Source: Owenia fusiformis (taxonomy: Eukaryota; Annelida; Polychaeta; Sabellida; Oweniidae). Taken from it: DNA of 64,000 nucleotides. A program made the position numbers and the translations under genes. Numbering within the stretch: position 1 is the stretch's first letter; the number at the start of each line of letters is the position of its first letter. Below are positions 1 through 11,912 of the stretch, one piece after another. Location: positions 22,327,936 to 22,391,935 of the forward strand of contig CAIIXF020000006.1 of NCBI GenBank assembly GCA_903813345.2, written 5' to 3'. The notes below the pieces were generated by a model. The model made no database searches, was not told the origin of the DNA, and worked only from the letters and a program-made list of their open reading frames with translations.

Positions 1-291
1 ACCTACATAACTGGTCATTATGATGTGTATTCATACAAATACAAAAATGTATACAATAAAAACAATGTATTAAAATTGGATTTAATTTTAAAGTCCTTAA
101 TATTTTCCCTATTTCTAAGACATTGAATAAATTGAATGACATTATTCGTAAATATATGGTACACCATTCATCCAGTCACCCAGGAGTTGAACCTGGCACA
201 AAGATGATTTAGATCGTTGAAGTAACCTACATAACTGGTCATTATGATGTGTATTCATACAAATACAAAAATGTATACAATAAAAACAACA
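1..291. repeat. Direct repeat of about 66 bp, two copies
   Basis: The segment at 1-65 (it begins acctacataactggtcatta) recurs almost unchanged at 225-291. About 160 bp of AT-rich sequence lies between the copies. No coding potential is seen. The right copy runs straight into the fragment of the 8384-9633 element family. Confidence 0.8.
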
Positions 292-298
292 AAAAAAA

Positions 299-466
299 TA
301 TTCGCCACAGAATGAACGCATTGAACAAGAAAACAATGCAGGATAAATGTCTTTAAATTACGTTTCAAAATACAGACTCCAACTTAAATGATGCAATGTT
401 CTTAGGCACGCAGTTTGTGATCGAAACAAACTGCGCGCCTAAGTAGGCGCGCAGCTTGACATGGGT
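299..466 (+). mobile_element. Solo right end of the 1.25 kb TIR element family
   Basis: These 168 bases match 9465-9633, the right end of the complete element at 8384-9633, with only a few substitutions. The match includes the two GCGCGCAGTTTG-type motifs and the terminal gcttgacatggg. The rest of the element is absent, so this is a truncated copy. Confidence 0.8.
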
Positions 467-477
467 ACCGTGTATAT

Positions 478-1290
478 GATTTCGAGCTCATTGCTACTAA
501 AATTACCCTGTGTCTCAGAGAACAGTATTTATAACTATACTCAGAGGTCATTCCATCAAAATATTCACATTTCTTTCATAAAATAGCTTAGAAAAATATG
601 GAATGCAACATAAATTATATCTCTATAGATTTTGAGTTCATTTCTACCAAAATTACCCTGTATCTCAGAGAAAAGTATTTATAACTAGACTCTGAGGTCA
701 TTCCATCAAAAATATTCACATTTCTTTCATAAAAAATGCTTAGAATAGTATGGAATGCAACATAAATTATATCTCTATAGATTTTGAGTTCATTTCTACC
801 AAAATTACCCTGTGTCTCAGAGAACAGTATTTATAACTAGACTCTGAGGTCATTCCATCAAAATATTCACACTTCTTTCATAAAAAATGCTTAGAATAGT
901 ATGGAATGCAACATAAATTATATCTCTATAGATTTCGAGCTGATTTCTACCAAAATTACCCTGTGTCTTGGAGAACAGTATTCATAACTAGACTCTGAGG
1001 TCATTCCATCAAAATATTCACATTTCTTTCATAAAAAAAATGCTTAAAATAGTATGGAATGCAACATAAATTATATCTCTATAGATTTCGAGCTGATTTC
1101 TACCAAAATTACCCTGTGTCTCGGAGAACAGTATTCATACCTAGACTCTGAGGTCATTCCATCAAAAATATTCACATTTCCTTCATAAAATAGCTTATAA
1201 TAGTATGGAATGCAACATAAATTATATCTCTACATGATTTCAAGCTCATTGCTACCAAAATTACCCTGTGACTCAGAGAAAAGACTCTAA
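478..1290. repeat. Minisatellite, about 151 bp unit, about 5.4 copies
   Basis: Units begin with gatttcgagctcatt-like sequence at about 478, 628, 780, 931, 1084 and 1236, so the period is 150-153 bp. Each unit contains aaaattaccctgtgtctcag and ggaatgcaacataaatta blocks. Divergence is low. No gene is seen. Confidence 0.9.
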
Positions 1291-1329
1291 TTAAGAATTT
1301 GGCGCTTCACCGTTCCAAAATTACCCAAG

Positions 1330-1575
1330 CACTAGTACTCATACAACTCAAGATAGAGCACTCAGTCTCAAATGATGTGGGATAGATAGAATCCAGTCTC
1401 CAAGTCCATAGGTGTTTCAAAGGGTCAACATCCATTCGCAAAAGCCGTCGCCATAATCCATAAAACACAATAATTCACAATAGTCATCAGGAGAAAACTA
1501 TGGCTGGTTTCGATCCCTATTTCTCAACCATTAATGACATAGCTGGGATCCACCTCAAAAGGTGTCAAGTGAAAA
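1330..1575. repeat. Dispersed repeat, inverted copy at 53.4 kb
   Basis: This stretch is the reverse complement of 53415-53650 over about 240 bp, at roughly 85-90% identity by eye. Shared blocks include tctcaaatgatgtgggata, ccgtcgccataatccataaa and aactatggctggtttcgat. It ends with cacctcaaaaggtgtcaag. The family is not recognised. Confidence 0.75.
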
Positions 1576-2529
1576 AATTGTGAGTTCTTAGAGTTCTTGA
1601 GTAAACAATATTCTGAATAGCCCTGGAGGATATTAGTTTAATGTAAATGCAACTCTAACCCCCCCCCCTATATACCAGCGTTCTTACCACAGGCTAATGT
1701 ATTTAGACCCTCTTGTTCCAGCAGAGTCTAATAGCTTTTCCAGAGTCTAAAGTATTTTTTTCAGAGTCTAATTTTACATTATTTGTGGTAAAGAAACTAC
1801 ATAAAACTGGAAACAAACAAGGAATAGGAAGTCAGAAACCTTTTAGAAATGTAAATTATGATTAAAATAGGAAGATAATCTTAAGTAATATTTTGAAAAG
1901 TATACTTAAAGGATATCTCTGATCTCACACGGGGGAGGAGTAGTCATGATATCGCAAAAAATCTGGAGTCTAAATATTTCCTGGTGAGAACACTATATAC
2001 CATCCTGGAATAATACACAAAGCCATTTACAATGAGAAATAAAATGGTCAACACCAATACTGCAATTGTTTTTTCATTGCATTTGAAATAATTTATATGC
2101 AATTTACAAGATGAATTATAGAGTCAATATAGTTTTTCCAATTGTACTTGCATGTAAAAAATAGCTAGGTATCTTTTAAATATAGCTATGGCAAATATTT
2201 ATCAGCATTTCATCACTTTTAGTCAGATTATGTTTTAAACTTTATGTTACACACTATAGAAATCCCCCCTCCCTAACACTTACCTGTTGTACCTGGCTGT
2301 ATACAGATTTGGTGTAGTGCTTTGTGTGCCTTGTACTTTACATATGTTCGCAGCTTTTCAAGGTGCAATCCTGATCCTGGAATAATATATAAAACCCTTT
2401 TGAGAGAAATCAAATATATTAAAATAAATAAATATTCTGATTCCATGATTTACATTTCGCAAACACAGACCCCTGTTTTATACCCTTTGCATTCGTTTGA
2501 CTTCACTTCTTAAAAGAGAGCTTTGTCTT
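1576..2529. other. Gene-free AT-rich stretch
   Basis: No ORF with convincing coding character and no strong repeat structure is seen. Short homopolymer C tracts and AT-rich sequence dominate. Confidence 0.5.
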
Positions 2530-2860
2530 CACTCTTTCAAACTAAAATAAACCTGTGAACTCACCGCGCCAATCAGTGTTCGTCGGCCAAATTTGACCGA
2601 CGTTCTATATATGGTCATTCCTTCTGACGTCATCGTTGAGCCCAGAATTGACCAATAACATGCGCATATATAATTAGCACGCATTTGGCGTATGTTTCTT
2701 CAAGCTCACTGATTGATGAAAGAAAGGTCAGCGCGTAGGTCAGAAGTGATTTGTTACCCAAACTGGCATCGGTACCCGTCATGGGGGCGGGGCTGCTAAA
2801 CTGTAATATGGTCTCTACTAGGCAGAGTGTAGTTTAACTAGACTCTGCGCGCAGGGTACC
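2480..2860 (+). promoter_or_regulatory. Promoter-like block with CCAAT, CRE and GC-box motifs
   Basis: The block has a CCAAT box in gcgccaatcag near 2568, a TGACGTCATC CRE-like site near 2625, an AT-rich catatataatta near 2665 and a perfect GC box ggggcggggc near 2784. Its flanks (2480-2530 and 2827-2856) match the contiguous segment 21203-21285 just upstream of the DUF927-like gene, which lacks the roughly 300 bp between them. Promoter function is inferred from motifs only, and the block could simply be part of a repeat. Confidence 0.3.
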
Positions 2861-2869
2861 TGTTTTATA

Positions 2870-4385
2870 AAGAAATTGTTCTGCTTTCTGGTTAGCTTAG
2901 TCTAAATTAGGATAAACAATTATTGTACATATTTCTGCAGGAGAGTGACAATTTTTGCAAAATAACCAATGTCAATTAATAAATATATATTCTGATTACA
3001 TCATCACATTTTAACATTACCCAAACATTGACCCCATTTCATGAAATATTCTTTTGCCTTCTGTATACATCAAGGCATAAATGATCTTCAAAAATTGAGC
3101 AAAATTAGCATTGTCCTCATTCCTGTAAGAGCGTGACAAGTTTGGCAAAATGGCGGATATACACCAACAAATAAATATTCTGATTCTATCATTACATTTT
3201 AACATTGCGCAAAATGGACTCTTGATTATCAAAAAATGTTCTGCTCTCTGTATACATCATGGCATGAATTTCTTTAAATATTTGACAAAATTAGCATTGT
3301 ACGCATACCTGTAAGAGCGTGAAAATTTTGGCAAAATGGCCCATATACACCAATAAGTATATATTCTAATTCTATTATCACAATTTAATATTACGCAAAA
3401 ATTGACTTCCATTTCATGAATTTTTATGCTTTCAGGATACATCAACGCATGAATTTTCTTTAAAAAATTGACAAAATTTAGCATTGTACACATTCCAGTA
3501 AGAGGGTGAAATTGGCCCATATACACCAATAAGTATATATTCCAATTCTATTATCAACAATTTAATATTACGCAAAAAAGTACTTCCCTTTCATGAATTT
3601 TTGTATGCTTTCTATATACATCTGATGGCATGAATTTGACAAAATTAGCATTGTACGCATTCCTGTAAGAGCGTGAAAATTTTGGCAAAATGGCCCATAT
3701 ATACCAATAAGTATATATTCTAATTCTATTATCAACAATTTAATATTACGCAAAAATGGATTTCCCTTTCTTGAATTTTTTTTATGCTTTCTGGATACAT
3801 CAACGCATGAATTTTCTTTAAAAAATTGATAAAATTAGCATTGTACACATTCCTGTAGGAGCACGAAAATTTCTGCAAACTGACCAATATACATCAATGT
3901 ATTCTGTTTTCATAATCTCAATTTACCTATTTCATAGAGATTTTTCTGCTTTCTGTATAGCTTCGTCAAGGTATGAATTTTCTTAAGTGGGATAAACAAT
4001 TATTGTACATATTTCTGTAGGAGCGTAATAATTTTTGCAAAATGACCTATGTCAATTTATAAATATATATTCTAATTCCATCATCACATTTTAACATTAC
4101 GCAAACATGGACCCCATTTCATGAAATATTTTTTGCCTTCTGTATACATCAAGGCATAAATGATCTTCAAAAATTAAGCAAAATTAGCATTGTCCTCATT
4201 CCTATAAGAGCGTGAAAATTTGGGCAAAATGGCCCATATACACCAATAAGTATATATTCTAATTCTATTATCACAATTTAATATTACGCAAAAATGGACT
4301 TCCATTTCATGAATTTTTTTATGCTTTCAGGATACATCAACGCATGAATTTTCTTTAAAAAATTGACAAAATTAGCATTGTACGG
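2870..4385. repeat. Tandem repeat, about 185 bp unit, about 8 copies
   Basis: Landmarks recur: attacgcaaaaatgg-like at about 3015, 3204, 3391, 3565, 3745, 4097 and 4283, gagcgtgaaaattt, and ggcccatatacaccaataag. The spacing is 170-190 bp. Copies are moderately diverged, and short ORFs read from them are repeat artefacts. Confidence 0.85.
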
Positions 4386-5420
4386 GGAGGGGACCACCTC
4401 TCACACCCCAAACAAAACAATGGAAAAGTTCTGAATTTGTTTTATGTATTGTCTCAGACACTTTTAAATTGCCCAGACATCATCAAATAGCTCCTTGATA
4501 AAGTTAATGATTCTGGAAGACTAACACTTACTCGCCCTCTGGCATCCCCACTCCACCTCCCCCTCTGGCAGCCCCCCCCCCCCTTAACACCCCCTCCCCC
4601 AAAAAAAAACTTGAGATTTTTCAAATTTTTTTATTGACTCATACATTTTGAAAGTGCCCAGAAAGCACCAAATAGCATCTTAAAATTGTAAAATTTTCTT
4701 GGGAAATATGCGCTTTTAGGCACAGACACTTTTAAAGTGCCCAAACTTCATCAAATAGCACCTTGATATTGTAAATTTTGATATGGGGGACAAACACTTG
4801 CTTCCCCTCTGGCACCCCAGCCCCACCTCCCCCTCTGACACCCCTCCTCCCCTTTGACACCCCCAAAATTTGAAAAAAATTGTGATTGTTTTTCAATGTT
4901 TTTATTGACTAATACCTTTAAAAGTGCCCAGAAGCACCAAATATCATCTTTAAATTGTAAAATTTTCTAGGAGAGTTAGCCACCCCTCACATCCCCCACA
5001 AAACAAAATAAATATTCTGAATCTCATGTATTGTCTCAGACATTTTTTAAGTTCCCAGACATCATCAAATAGCATCTTGATATGGTCAATGTTTCTGGGG
5101 GACAACCCCTTGCTCCCCTACTGGCACCCCGCCCCACTTCACCCTCTCATCCTCTTTGACACCCACAAAAGAATTTGAAAAAAATTCTTATTGGATCATA
5201 ACGCACAGGCGTACCAGATGGTTGCAAATTTGCTCCAAATACAAGCAAATTTCAAAACCCCCAGACCCCCTGAATGTTCAGTTTTTTAATCACTCAACTC
5301 TTATTCTTGTGGTGGTGGCGTACTACTTAGAAACTTACACTTTGAAAGTGCCCAGAAAGCACCAAATAGCATCTCAAAACTGTAAAATTTTCTAGGGGGA
5401 GTGGACCACTCCTCACACCC
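4386..5420. repeat. Diverged tandem repeat, about 270-420 bp unit, C-rich
   Basis: Blocks of the type gcccagacatcatcaaatag recur at about 4472, 4739 and 5053. Blocks of the type cccagaaagcaccaaatagc recur at about 4656, 4927 and 5351. C-rich tracts with ccccacctccccctctg lie between them. The last unit is interrupted by the short dispersed element at about 5208-5334. Confidence 0.75.
5208..5334 (-). mobile_element. Short MITE-like element, copy at 16.5 kb
   Basis: This segment is the approximate reverse complement of 16495-16615. Shared blocks are ggcgtaccagatggttgca, aatttgctccaaatacaa and ggcgtactactta. The two ends carry related GGCGTA motifs in opposite orientation, which suggests short TIRs. 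It sits inside the 4.4-5.4 kb tandem array. Confidence 0.55.
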
Positions 5421-8383
5421 CCCACAAAACAAATGGAACGTTTGGAAGTTGCATTTGTTAATTCCAAACCAATATAGGGAGTAACTGACCCCCCCCGCCT
5501 CTGTCTTACGCGATTTGATTTACGCGGCAAAAAAATTGACAATTTTATATTTTCTTTAGTAAGCTAAAAACCGCACCCCCCTTGGAAAAAAGTGTCTTAC
5601 GGGCCTGTTCCTGTATAGCTACAGCATGGTATGAGCATTGGAATTTTGCGCTCTCGAAAAGCGTGTAACATAGTAGCACGCGAAAATTACTGGGAGTACA
5701 GTACATGTAACGGCAATACGGGTGCCAGTTAAATTAAATCTAGGTATCCAGGGTATTAGGCGCTGGTTTCTACACTATGTACATGTTGCTACCTTTTACT
5801 CGTAGCCTGAGAAGGTGCCGAGACTTGTTTAAGTAAGCTTAACATTAAAATGGACTTTGGGATCAAAATAAGAGTGTACAGAACAATTTAGACCACTTCG
5901 AGGTATCCATGTGAACTCGTATGAGTTTTTGGGCATTGTACATGTGGTAGCCTTTCAGATATACACCAAGATTACTTCAATCAGGTTGAAAATCAAGAAT
6001 TTTTGAAGATATTCTATTGGCCAAAAAAATTTCAAGAAAAAAAGTGAAAACCCAGCGTTTTGGTCTGATTAGATCGAATGAAAACATGAAAGTACACATC
6101 TGTAATAGAGTAATAGAGATTTGATCCATCCAGAGAGGAGATATAAGGCCGAGAGTACGTTAAATTTTATGAAAAAAGTTTTGTAAAAAATTGAAATTAT
6201 TTTTCTAAAAATGAAACATTATGAAACAGTTTGAAACGATTTGGAACATTATGAAACACTTTGGAATGACGTCACATGTCACGTGACTGTTTCGATTCCA
6301 CAATGGCGGCTACATTTGAAGTGAACAAATTTCCATCAATTTTTAAGAAAACAAAGAATATTGTTCTCATGGATCTATTATTTATGTTAGACTAACTATG
6401 AAAATATAAATATGAAATAATATGTTAGCTTGAAGTCATATATAAGATGAAAATATATGTTCATGCATTTGCATTTTTCCAAAGGGAATATTCCTATGTA
6501 AGTAAATACAGGTGCAATATATAATTTATATGTATATCTATGTCATCTGTCTATACATGCGCGTATAGCCTAGTGTTACATGTGAACAAGATGGTTCTGG
6601 AAAGAAATGAGCGTGACAGATTTGCTAAAAAGCCACATACACCACAAAAGCAAGACCAAGTAAGTTCATTATTCTCAAGGGTACACTTCAAGTGAAAGCT
6701 TCATTGCTACAGGGTGGCCTATCATTCTGAGACAAATGTATTATCCAACGATTGTGATTTTCGAAGCTAAAATATGATACCTTGAGCAGATGGAAATACA
6801 TTCCCATGAGATATGTATATATAGTCAAAAGTGATAACTATTTATTGAGTGTAATGAAATGTATCCTTCGCTAACTGCTTTTGTTTGAGATAATTATCAT
6901 GAAATATTTTTAAATTAATTTTTATGTGTGTCATTGATCCTAATCCACCCTGTAGTCTGGTGTTTGTAGAGCATTGCGACTCGTACAACTTATTCTCACA
7001 AATATCAAACCTCATTTACTAATTAATTTTTTGTGTGAATATGAAGAGTCCAAGCATTGCTTTTTTATGTTTATTGTATAGCTATATTTAGCCTTGATAT
7101 CCATGATTTTTTAACAAAATCTCACCGTTAGATTTCGAGCTATTCATGTTTACTCATTTGTCTAATTGGAAAACAATGCAAATCTCATTTTTTCAAAAGA
7201 AAAAAATTGAAATTCTAAGACGGTGAAAAATCATTAAAAAATACACAGATTCAGAATCCGGCAAGCATTTTCCCTTATTCCTCTCCGTTAAGAAGTTTTG
7301 TAAGGTGTTGGGTCCCTTTAAGCTGTACACTTTGCCCAAATGTGGGATACAAGTATAATAAAGCTCATAATAATAATAATAATATCTTACATTTTATTTA
7401 CCAAATTGATTTTCAATCAGACGTATGAAAACTTCATCCTTTGGTAATCCAAGATCATGAAAACGCGGGAGGACACACGACCCGGGTCACACGATCGGTC
7501 TGCATCACTGGTGCACAGCACAGCTGAGTTACATCATGTACTGTACCTGTCCGAAGTGGTAGACAAAACTCGTCCGATGTAACCCGCGGGATGTAACCAA
7601 TGTAAAATCTGATTCCATTGATGACATACGATTTCCTCGTCCTTCGCGCACCTCCTTTTGTCGAAAACGTACCCTCCATCTTGGTTTTCAAAGTTTTCAA
7701 ATTGGACCTAGTTTTAAACCAATCAACGATCGACTCGCTAAACCAATCAGCGACGATGTCATCTCAATACAGATTTACATTTTAAGCGTATGTCATCTTT
7801 GAACCCTCGTGGGGTTTCTCCTCCTTTTTTCAAAGCTTTTCTATTTTGCAAATTTTTTAGATTCATGAAAAGCATGTGAAAACATCATTAAAGGTTGCCA
7901 TCAACAACTAAAATCAGAACGCAAACATTAGACTATAGTTATAATGTTATTACATAATAAGGCCGTAACAGATATAATAAAAAATATGTTTTGAAATGTC
8001 TTTGACTCTAACAATCATTATTTAGAAGAGCACATTTGGATTACTTGTGAAATATAGGTAACCCATGTTAGTACCTTAATTGCAATCTAGGATTAATATT
8101 ATATGATCTGATTCAAAAAGATTTCCAAATTCATAAACATTTCAAACAGAAGTGTGAATAAGATTTAACGTACATTGTATTCATGTTCTACACACCCTTA
8201 TAATAACGTTGACCAAATTTCATGGCAGTATAAACACCATTTAAGTTGTAATTCTCAATTTTTTAAGAGAAATGTCCCCCACGTGTTTTCTTTTTCCACC
8301 ATCTTGAAATTAAATGTAAGGGGTTTGTATTTCTAAATCATGGGCCTATAATTTACGACCCCATTTACATTATAAAATCACGA
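5421..8383. other. Intergenic, repeat-derived sequence without a gene
   Basis: No convincing exon was found. Recognisable parts are a short repeat with cttacgcgatttgatttacg near 5500, an (aataat)n tract near 7370, and 7190-7315, which matches 19795-19918. The 7455-7700 minus-strand ORF has no recognisable domain. Confidence 0.5.
7190..7315. repeat. Dispersed repeat, second copy at 19.8 kb
   Basis: About 125 bp match 19795-19918 at very high identity. Shared blocks include attctaagacggtgaaaaat, cagaatccggcaagcatttt and gttaagaagttttgtaaggt. Both copies end in ccctttaa, which looks like an element terminus. The full element is not resolved. Confidence 0.8.
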
Positions 8384-9633
8384 TGCCCATGTCAAGCAGC
8401 GTGCCTACTAGGCACGCAGTTTGAAACTCTGACAAACTGCGCGCATATTTCAAAATGTGAGACGGGGAGGACACGACTCCCAAAAGAGCCAAAATACGAA
8501 AAATACAAGGTTAGTCTCGTTCTAAAGATAGTACCATTCTGTGAAGATGAACTTAATTTACTCATAGTACTCAATGTTCTTCCCGATGTAAACCTAGTTA
8601 TCTCAATATAACGGTCTTAGTAACTTCTGTGTTCAAAATTTACAGTGTAAAGTTATACCTATGTCTTTTTATCGTCATTTGCCGTTTATTCAACCATTGT
8701 GTCTGTGTATGCTAGAATATATAGGATCACTCCATCTGATTAAAGCAGCAAAGTTTGTGTTCAAAACGATAATACGCCATAAACGTGATTTTAAACATTT
8801 TTCTTGTCAAACTGCGCGCCTGTATTCACATGTATTTCCCAAACTGCGTGCCTAATATTTCCAAACTGCTTGCTTATCCAAGCTTGTTTTGTATTATTAG
8901 AAAACATAAGCGCCACGCAAGGCACATATGTGTCTAATAGTAGGGCCCCATAATTGAAACACTATGAGAGTCCATCCACCAAGATTGTGATCTGAAAATA
9001 AAAGTTTTTTTCGTTCCCAACTTAATTGTCACTTCTATTATACATTTTGACTTTCAATATGAAAATCTCATAAAATCTGACGATAAAGCAAAATTTCCAA
9101 AGCTACATGAAAAACACCTATACGTGCCTCTGTAGAAATTCCTATGATAATATGTAGTTTTAATAGTGTATGCGCACAGTTTGTAATTTCTGGCTAAAAT
9201 AGGCGCGCAGTTTGTGGTTTATTTCTTTTGAATCTCCTGTTGATTATCTGTTTTAACTGGAAATATTTTGAATTATACATGATAAATGTGTAAGGAATTA
9301 AATATAAAACGAGTCTAAAGTATTTGTCATTTATGTTTAAAGTGCTAGATCGATTTACGTATAAATTCCCGTTAAATCAGTGACGAAAATGCCATTAATC
9401 TGCTTATGTTTTAAAACTTAGATTCATTTGCACATAGTTTTTGCTAGTATTTGCAAGATTCGTATATTCGCCACAGAATGAACGCATTGAACAAGAAAAC
9501 AATACAGGATAAATGTCTTTAAATAACGTTTCAAAATACAGACTCCAACTTAAATGATGCAATGTTGTTAGGCACGCAGTTTGTGATCGAAACAAACTGC
9601 GCGCCTAAGTAGGCGCGCAGCTTGACATGGGCA
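8384..9633. mobile_element. 1.25 kb TIR element with repeated subterminal motifs
   Basis: The left end tgcccatgtcaagcagcgtg is the inverted counterpart of the right end cgcgcagcttgacatgggca. Inside, the 12-mer CAAACTGCGCGC and close variants recur. The inverted-orientation copies cluster on the left (about 8433, 8808, 8840, 8861) and the direct copies on the right (about 9200, 9569, 9610). Such clusters often mark transposase binding sites. There is no transposase ORF, so the element is non-autonomous. A second, truncated copy lies at 299-466. Confidence 0.75.
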
Positions 9634-10084
9634 CCTTGAAAATCATCCTAGTTAAATATCAACCCAAAATCTTCTTCAGAACAAAAAAGTTTTAATTTAC
9701 CACTTACTATCACCCTCAAACATTTTCATATCTTAATCATCAACTAAAAATCATAAATCAGCATTATTGTAAGTTAATTTACGTTGAACTTGCTACTGAT
9801 AATTAGGCCATAATTATCATTGATTTAATTAAGGCTTAACTTTAATTCCAATTGCCAGCAGAATTGTTGATAATTAGCTGTAAATTAGTTGGTAATAAGT
9901 TGGTAATTAGTTTTATTTTTCAATTGGTGGTTATACCACGGATCCAAAGACGTTAGTAGTTCTGTCGTCACGTCTTTATAACAAATGGATGAACAATTCC
10001 ATCGGAGGAAATTTCTTTTCATTATTTTCACCTAGAAATGGATTCGATTTGTATCCAACTCATTTAGAGTATCTTTGGTAATTG
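9634..10084. other. AT-rich gap without a gene
   Basis: The sequence is rich in taattagttggtaat-type words around 9780-9930. No ORF or clear element boundary is seen. Confidence 0.5.
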
Positions 10085-10127
10085 TGATAAAAGATTTGCG
10101 CTGGCCGGGAATCGAACCCGGGCCGCC
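10085..10127 (-). repeat. tRNA T-arm-like relic (SINE fragment)
   Basis: On the minus strand the sequence reads ggcccgggttcgattcccgg, a perfect B box/T arm. No acceptor stem or anticodon arm pairs with it, so it is not a functional tRNA. The flank ctatctttggtaattgt recurs near the second tRNA-like unit about 80 bp away. The pair looks like a degenerate dimeric tRNA-derived SINE. Confidence 0.5.
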
Positions 10128-10195
10128 AAGAAGATAGTTGACTTTTTATCCAAATCATTTCAACTATCTTTGGTAATTGTTATTATAAGAAGTTG

Positions 10196-10249
10196 CACTG
10201 ACCGTGAATGGAACCCAGGCGTCGATACTCACCACTATAGTAACGAGGA
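10196..10249 (-). repeat. tRNA-Asp-like relic lacking the anticodon arm
   Basis: The minus strand begins tcctcgttactatagtggtg, very close to the 5' half of animal tRNA-Asp (acceptor strand and D arm/A box). After agtatcgacgcc it passes directly to a T-arm-like gggttccattcacgg. The anticodon arm is missing, so this is a tRNA-derived SINE head or pseudo-tRNA and not a working gene. Confidence 0.6.
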
Positions 10250-10359
10250 CTTGACTGGCAATCAAATGTTATTTTATCATACTTATATAAAGCCTTTGCC
10301 CGAACCACTAAAATGAAACATTATGAAACAATTTGAAATATTCAAAGGGCTTTGCCATA

Positions 10360-10495
10360 GAAAAAACCTCTTTCCTCATACCCACCTAGTACCTACCCAC
10401 GTACGTTGCAATCACATGATATAGTCTTTGAAGGGTTCAATTTTAAATATCTCAGTTTATTAAATCTTAGTTTATGATGAATTATAGATGCATTT
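10360..10495. repeat. Diverged fragment of the 16.8-18.3 kb fold-back family
   Basis: Shared words are gggctttg, aaaaaacctc, acctacccacgtacgt and atctcagtttat followed by gaattatagatg. Their order matches the arm of the fold-back element at 16818-18345. The match is imperfect, so this is an older fragment. Confidence 0.55.
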
Positions 10496-10509
10496 GTAAC
10501 AATTACCCT

Positions 10510-10566
10510 TGATACTGTAGCAAGTTGCTACCGTAAAGCCCAGCTGGGTTCGATTCCCACTCGAGG
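10510..10566 (+). repeat. SINE fragment with tRNA B box, cut by the LTR element
   Basis: The stretch gctgggttcgattcccactc is a tRNA-type T arm. It stops at the first base of the left LTR (10567), so the retrotransposon appears to have inserted into, or recombined next to, a tRNA-derived SINE. Confidence 0.5.
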
Positions 10567-11816
10567 TGTAACGACCCAAAGTGTTTTGGTGTTTTGATGA
10601 GGGGTTGCAGTTTCGTGGGGGCGTTTGAATATTAGCGGGAAATAATTAATTTTGGATCAAATAATCAAGAATGGTTCAGGTAAACAAAACTCTAACACAA
10701 CATGAGTTAAGATCAATATATATAATAATTGTAGTCTTTATTAAATGGCAATTTAATTGTCAAAGTCAAAATATACCTCTTAAAGCACTACCAGTAATCA
10801 TACCCACATGCAGAATTTGGTTCAACAATGATATAATATACTAATTATTATTATGTAATATAATGAACTCCTTTTTAAGATACACTAATTATTTTATACA
10901 AACTAATCTAGTAATAATGGCGTTCAGCCTGGAAAAGTTAACCAGTGGTCAAGCACAGTGACAATAAATAAAGAACAAGAAGTTACAACATGTGATTGGA
11001 AGTTTAGGTCAAAATACTCAAGTGTAGAAATTATAAGAAAAATAGAAGAGTGTTCAATAATATATCTCACTGTGCTGATTCATTTATTTAACTCACCCAG
11101 TGTACGGCATCTGAGTTTGAAGCCATGTGACTAATACCCTGCTGACTGTATTACAGTGCGAATGTCGAAATAGTAAAATATCCAAAGTTGCAAAAATATC
11201 CAAATTCCAAGATGTGTTAATTGATTTCAAGCTATGTTATGTAATATCCCACTGAAAACTGGCAAAGCGCTGAATGTTGGTGCTGCTGAGAGTCAAGAGC
11301 GAAAACTGAGGGCCCAAGGGGTGGAATTCCTTTATATACCCCCACTGACCATCAGTGCCAGCTTTGGGTATAGGGTCTCAGAACAAGCTCATTGGACAAT
11401 CCAACAAAACCATAAATCACTGGCACACTTCTTGAGTCAAAGGGTGGGATATTAAACATTACATAAATTTGATTGGACAATAAGGTCAGCAGAGTACCAG
11501 GCTTACAGTCTGCTATGATAGGTCAAAAATAAAGAAATAATGCAGTTTGTACAGAGGGCTGTCCCAATACAGCATTACTGTTTAACTTACTAAATCTCAA
11601 ATGATACAGGCTGAGGGTAAGGTAAATATGATTGGTCCAGAGACACAATAGAGTAGTGACCAATATGAAGACCGTCAGCCATAATGCAAATGAGAACTAC
11701 AGTATACTGAAGTGATATAATAAAAGTAATAGGGAAAGCAAGGTGTGATGTACAAAGTGTTTTAGAATACTGTATGAAATATAAAAATACAAACAAAAGG
11801 ACCAAAGGTCCTTACA
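10567..11816 (-). repeat. Left LTR (3' LTR in element orientation)
   Basis: This 1250-bp LTR runs TGTAAC...TTACA on the plus strand, so it has TG...CA ends. It is nearly identical to 15014-16345. It differs mainly by a short AT slippage near 10720 and by lacking about 89 bp that the right LTR has at about 15955-16043. On its inner side lies a purine tract (minus strand ggaagagggggtgtgg), as expected beside a 3' LTR. Confidence 0.93.
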
Positions 11817-11832
11817 CCACACCCCCTCTTCC
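11817..11832 (-). other. Polypurine tract of the LTR element
   Basis: On the minus strand ggaagagggggtgtgg directly precedes the 3' LTR start TGTAAGG. Position and composition fit the plus-strand primer of an LTR element. Confidence 0.8.
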
Positions 11833-11912
11833 GTGTTAAAAGATCGACCTCGATCTAAACAGTACCATCAAAAAATATATTTAAAAGCGCAAAACTAATC
11901 GACTAACTATAT

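Noticed and set aside
10085-10250. Possible functional tRNA genes
   Set aside because: Neither unit has a complete cloverleaf. One keeps only a T arm and the other lacks the anticodon arm.
11234-11455. 73-residue ORF repeated at 15674-15895
   Set aside because: It lies inside both LTRs and is antisense to the element. It is open by chance and duplicated with the LTR.
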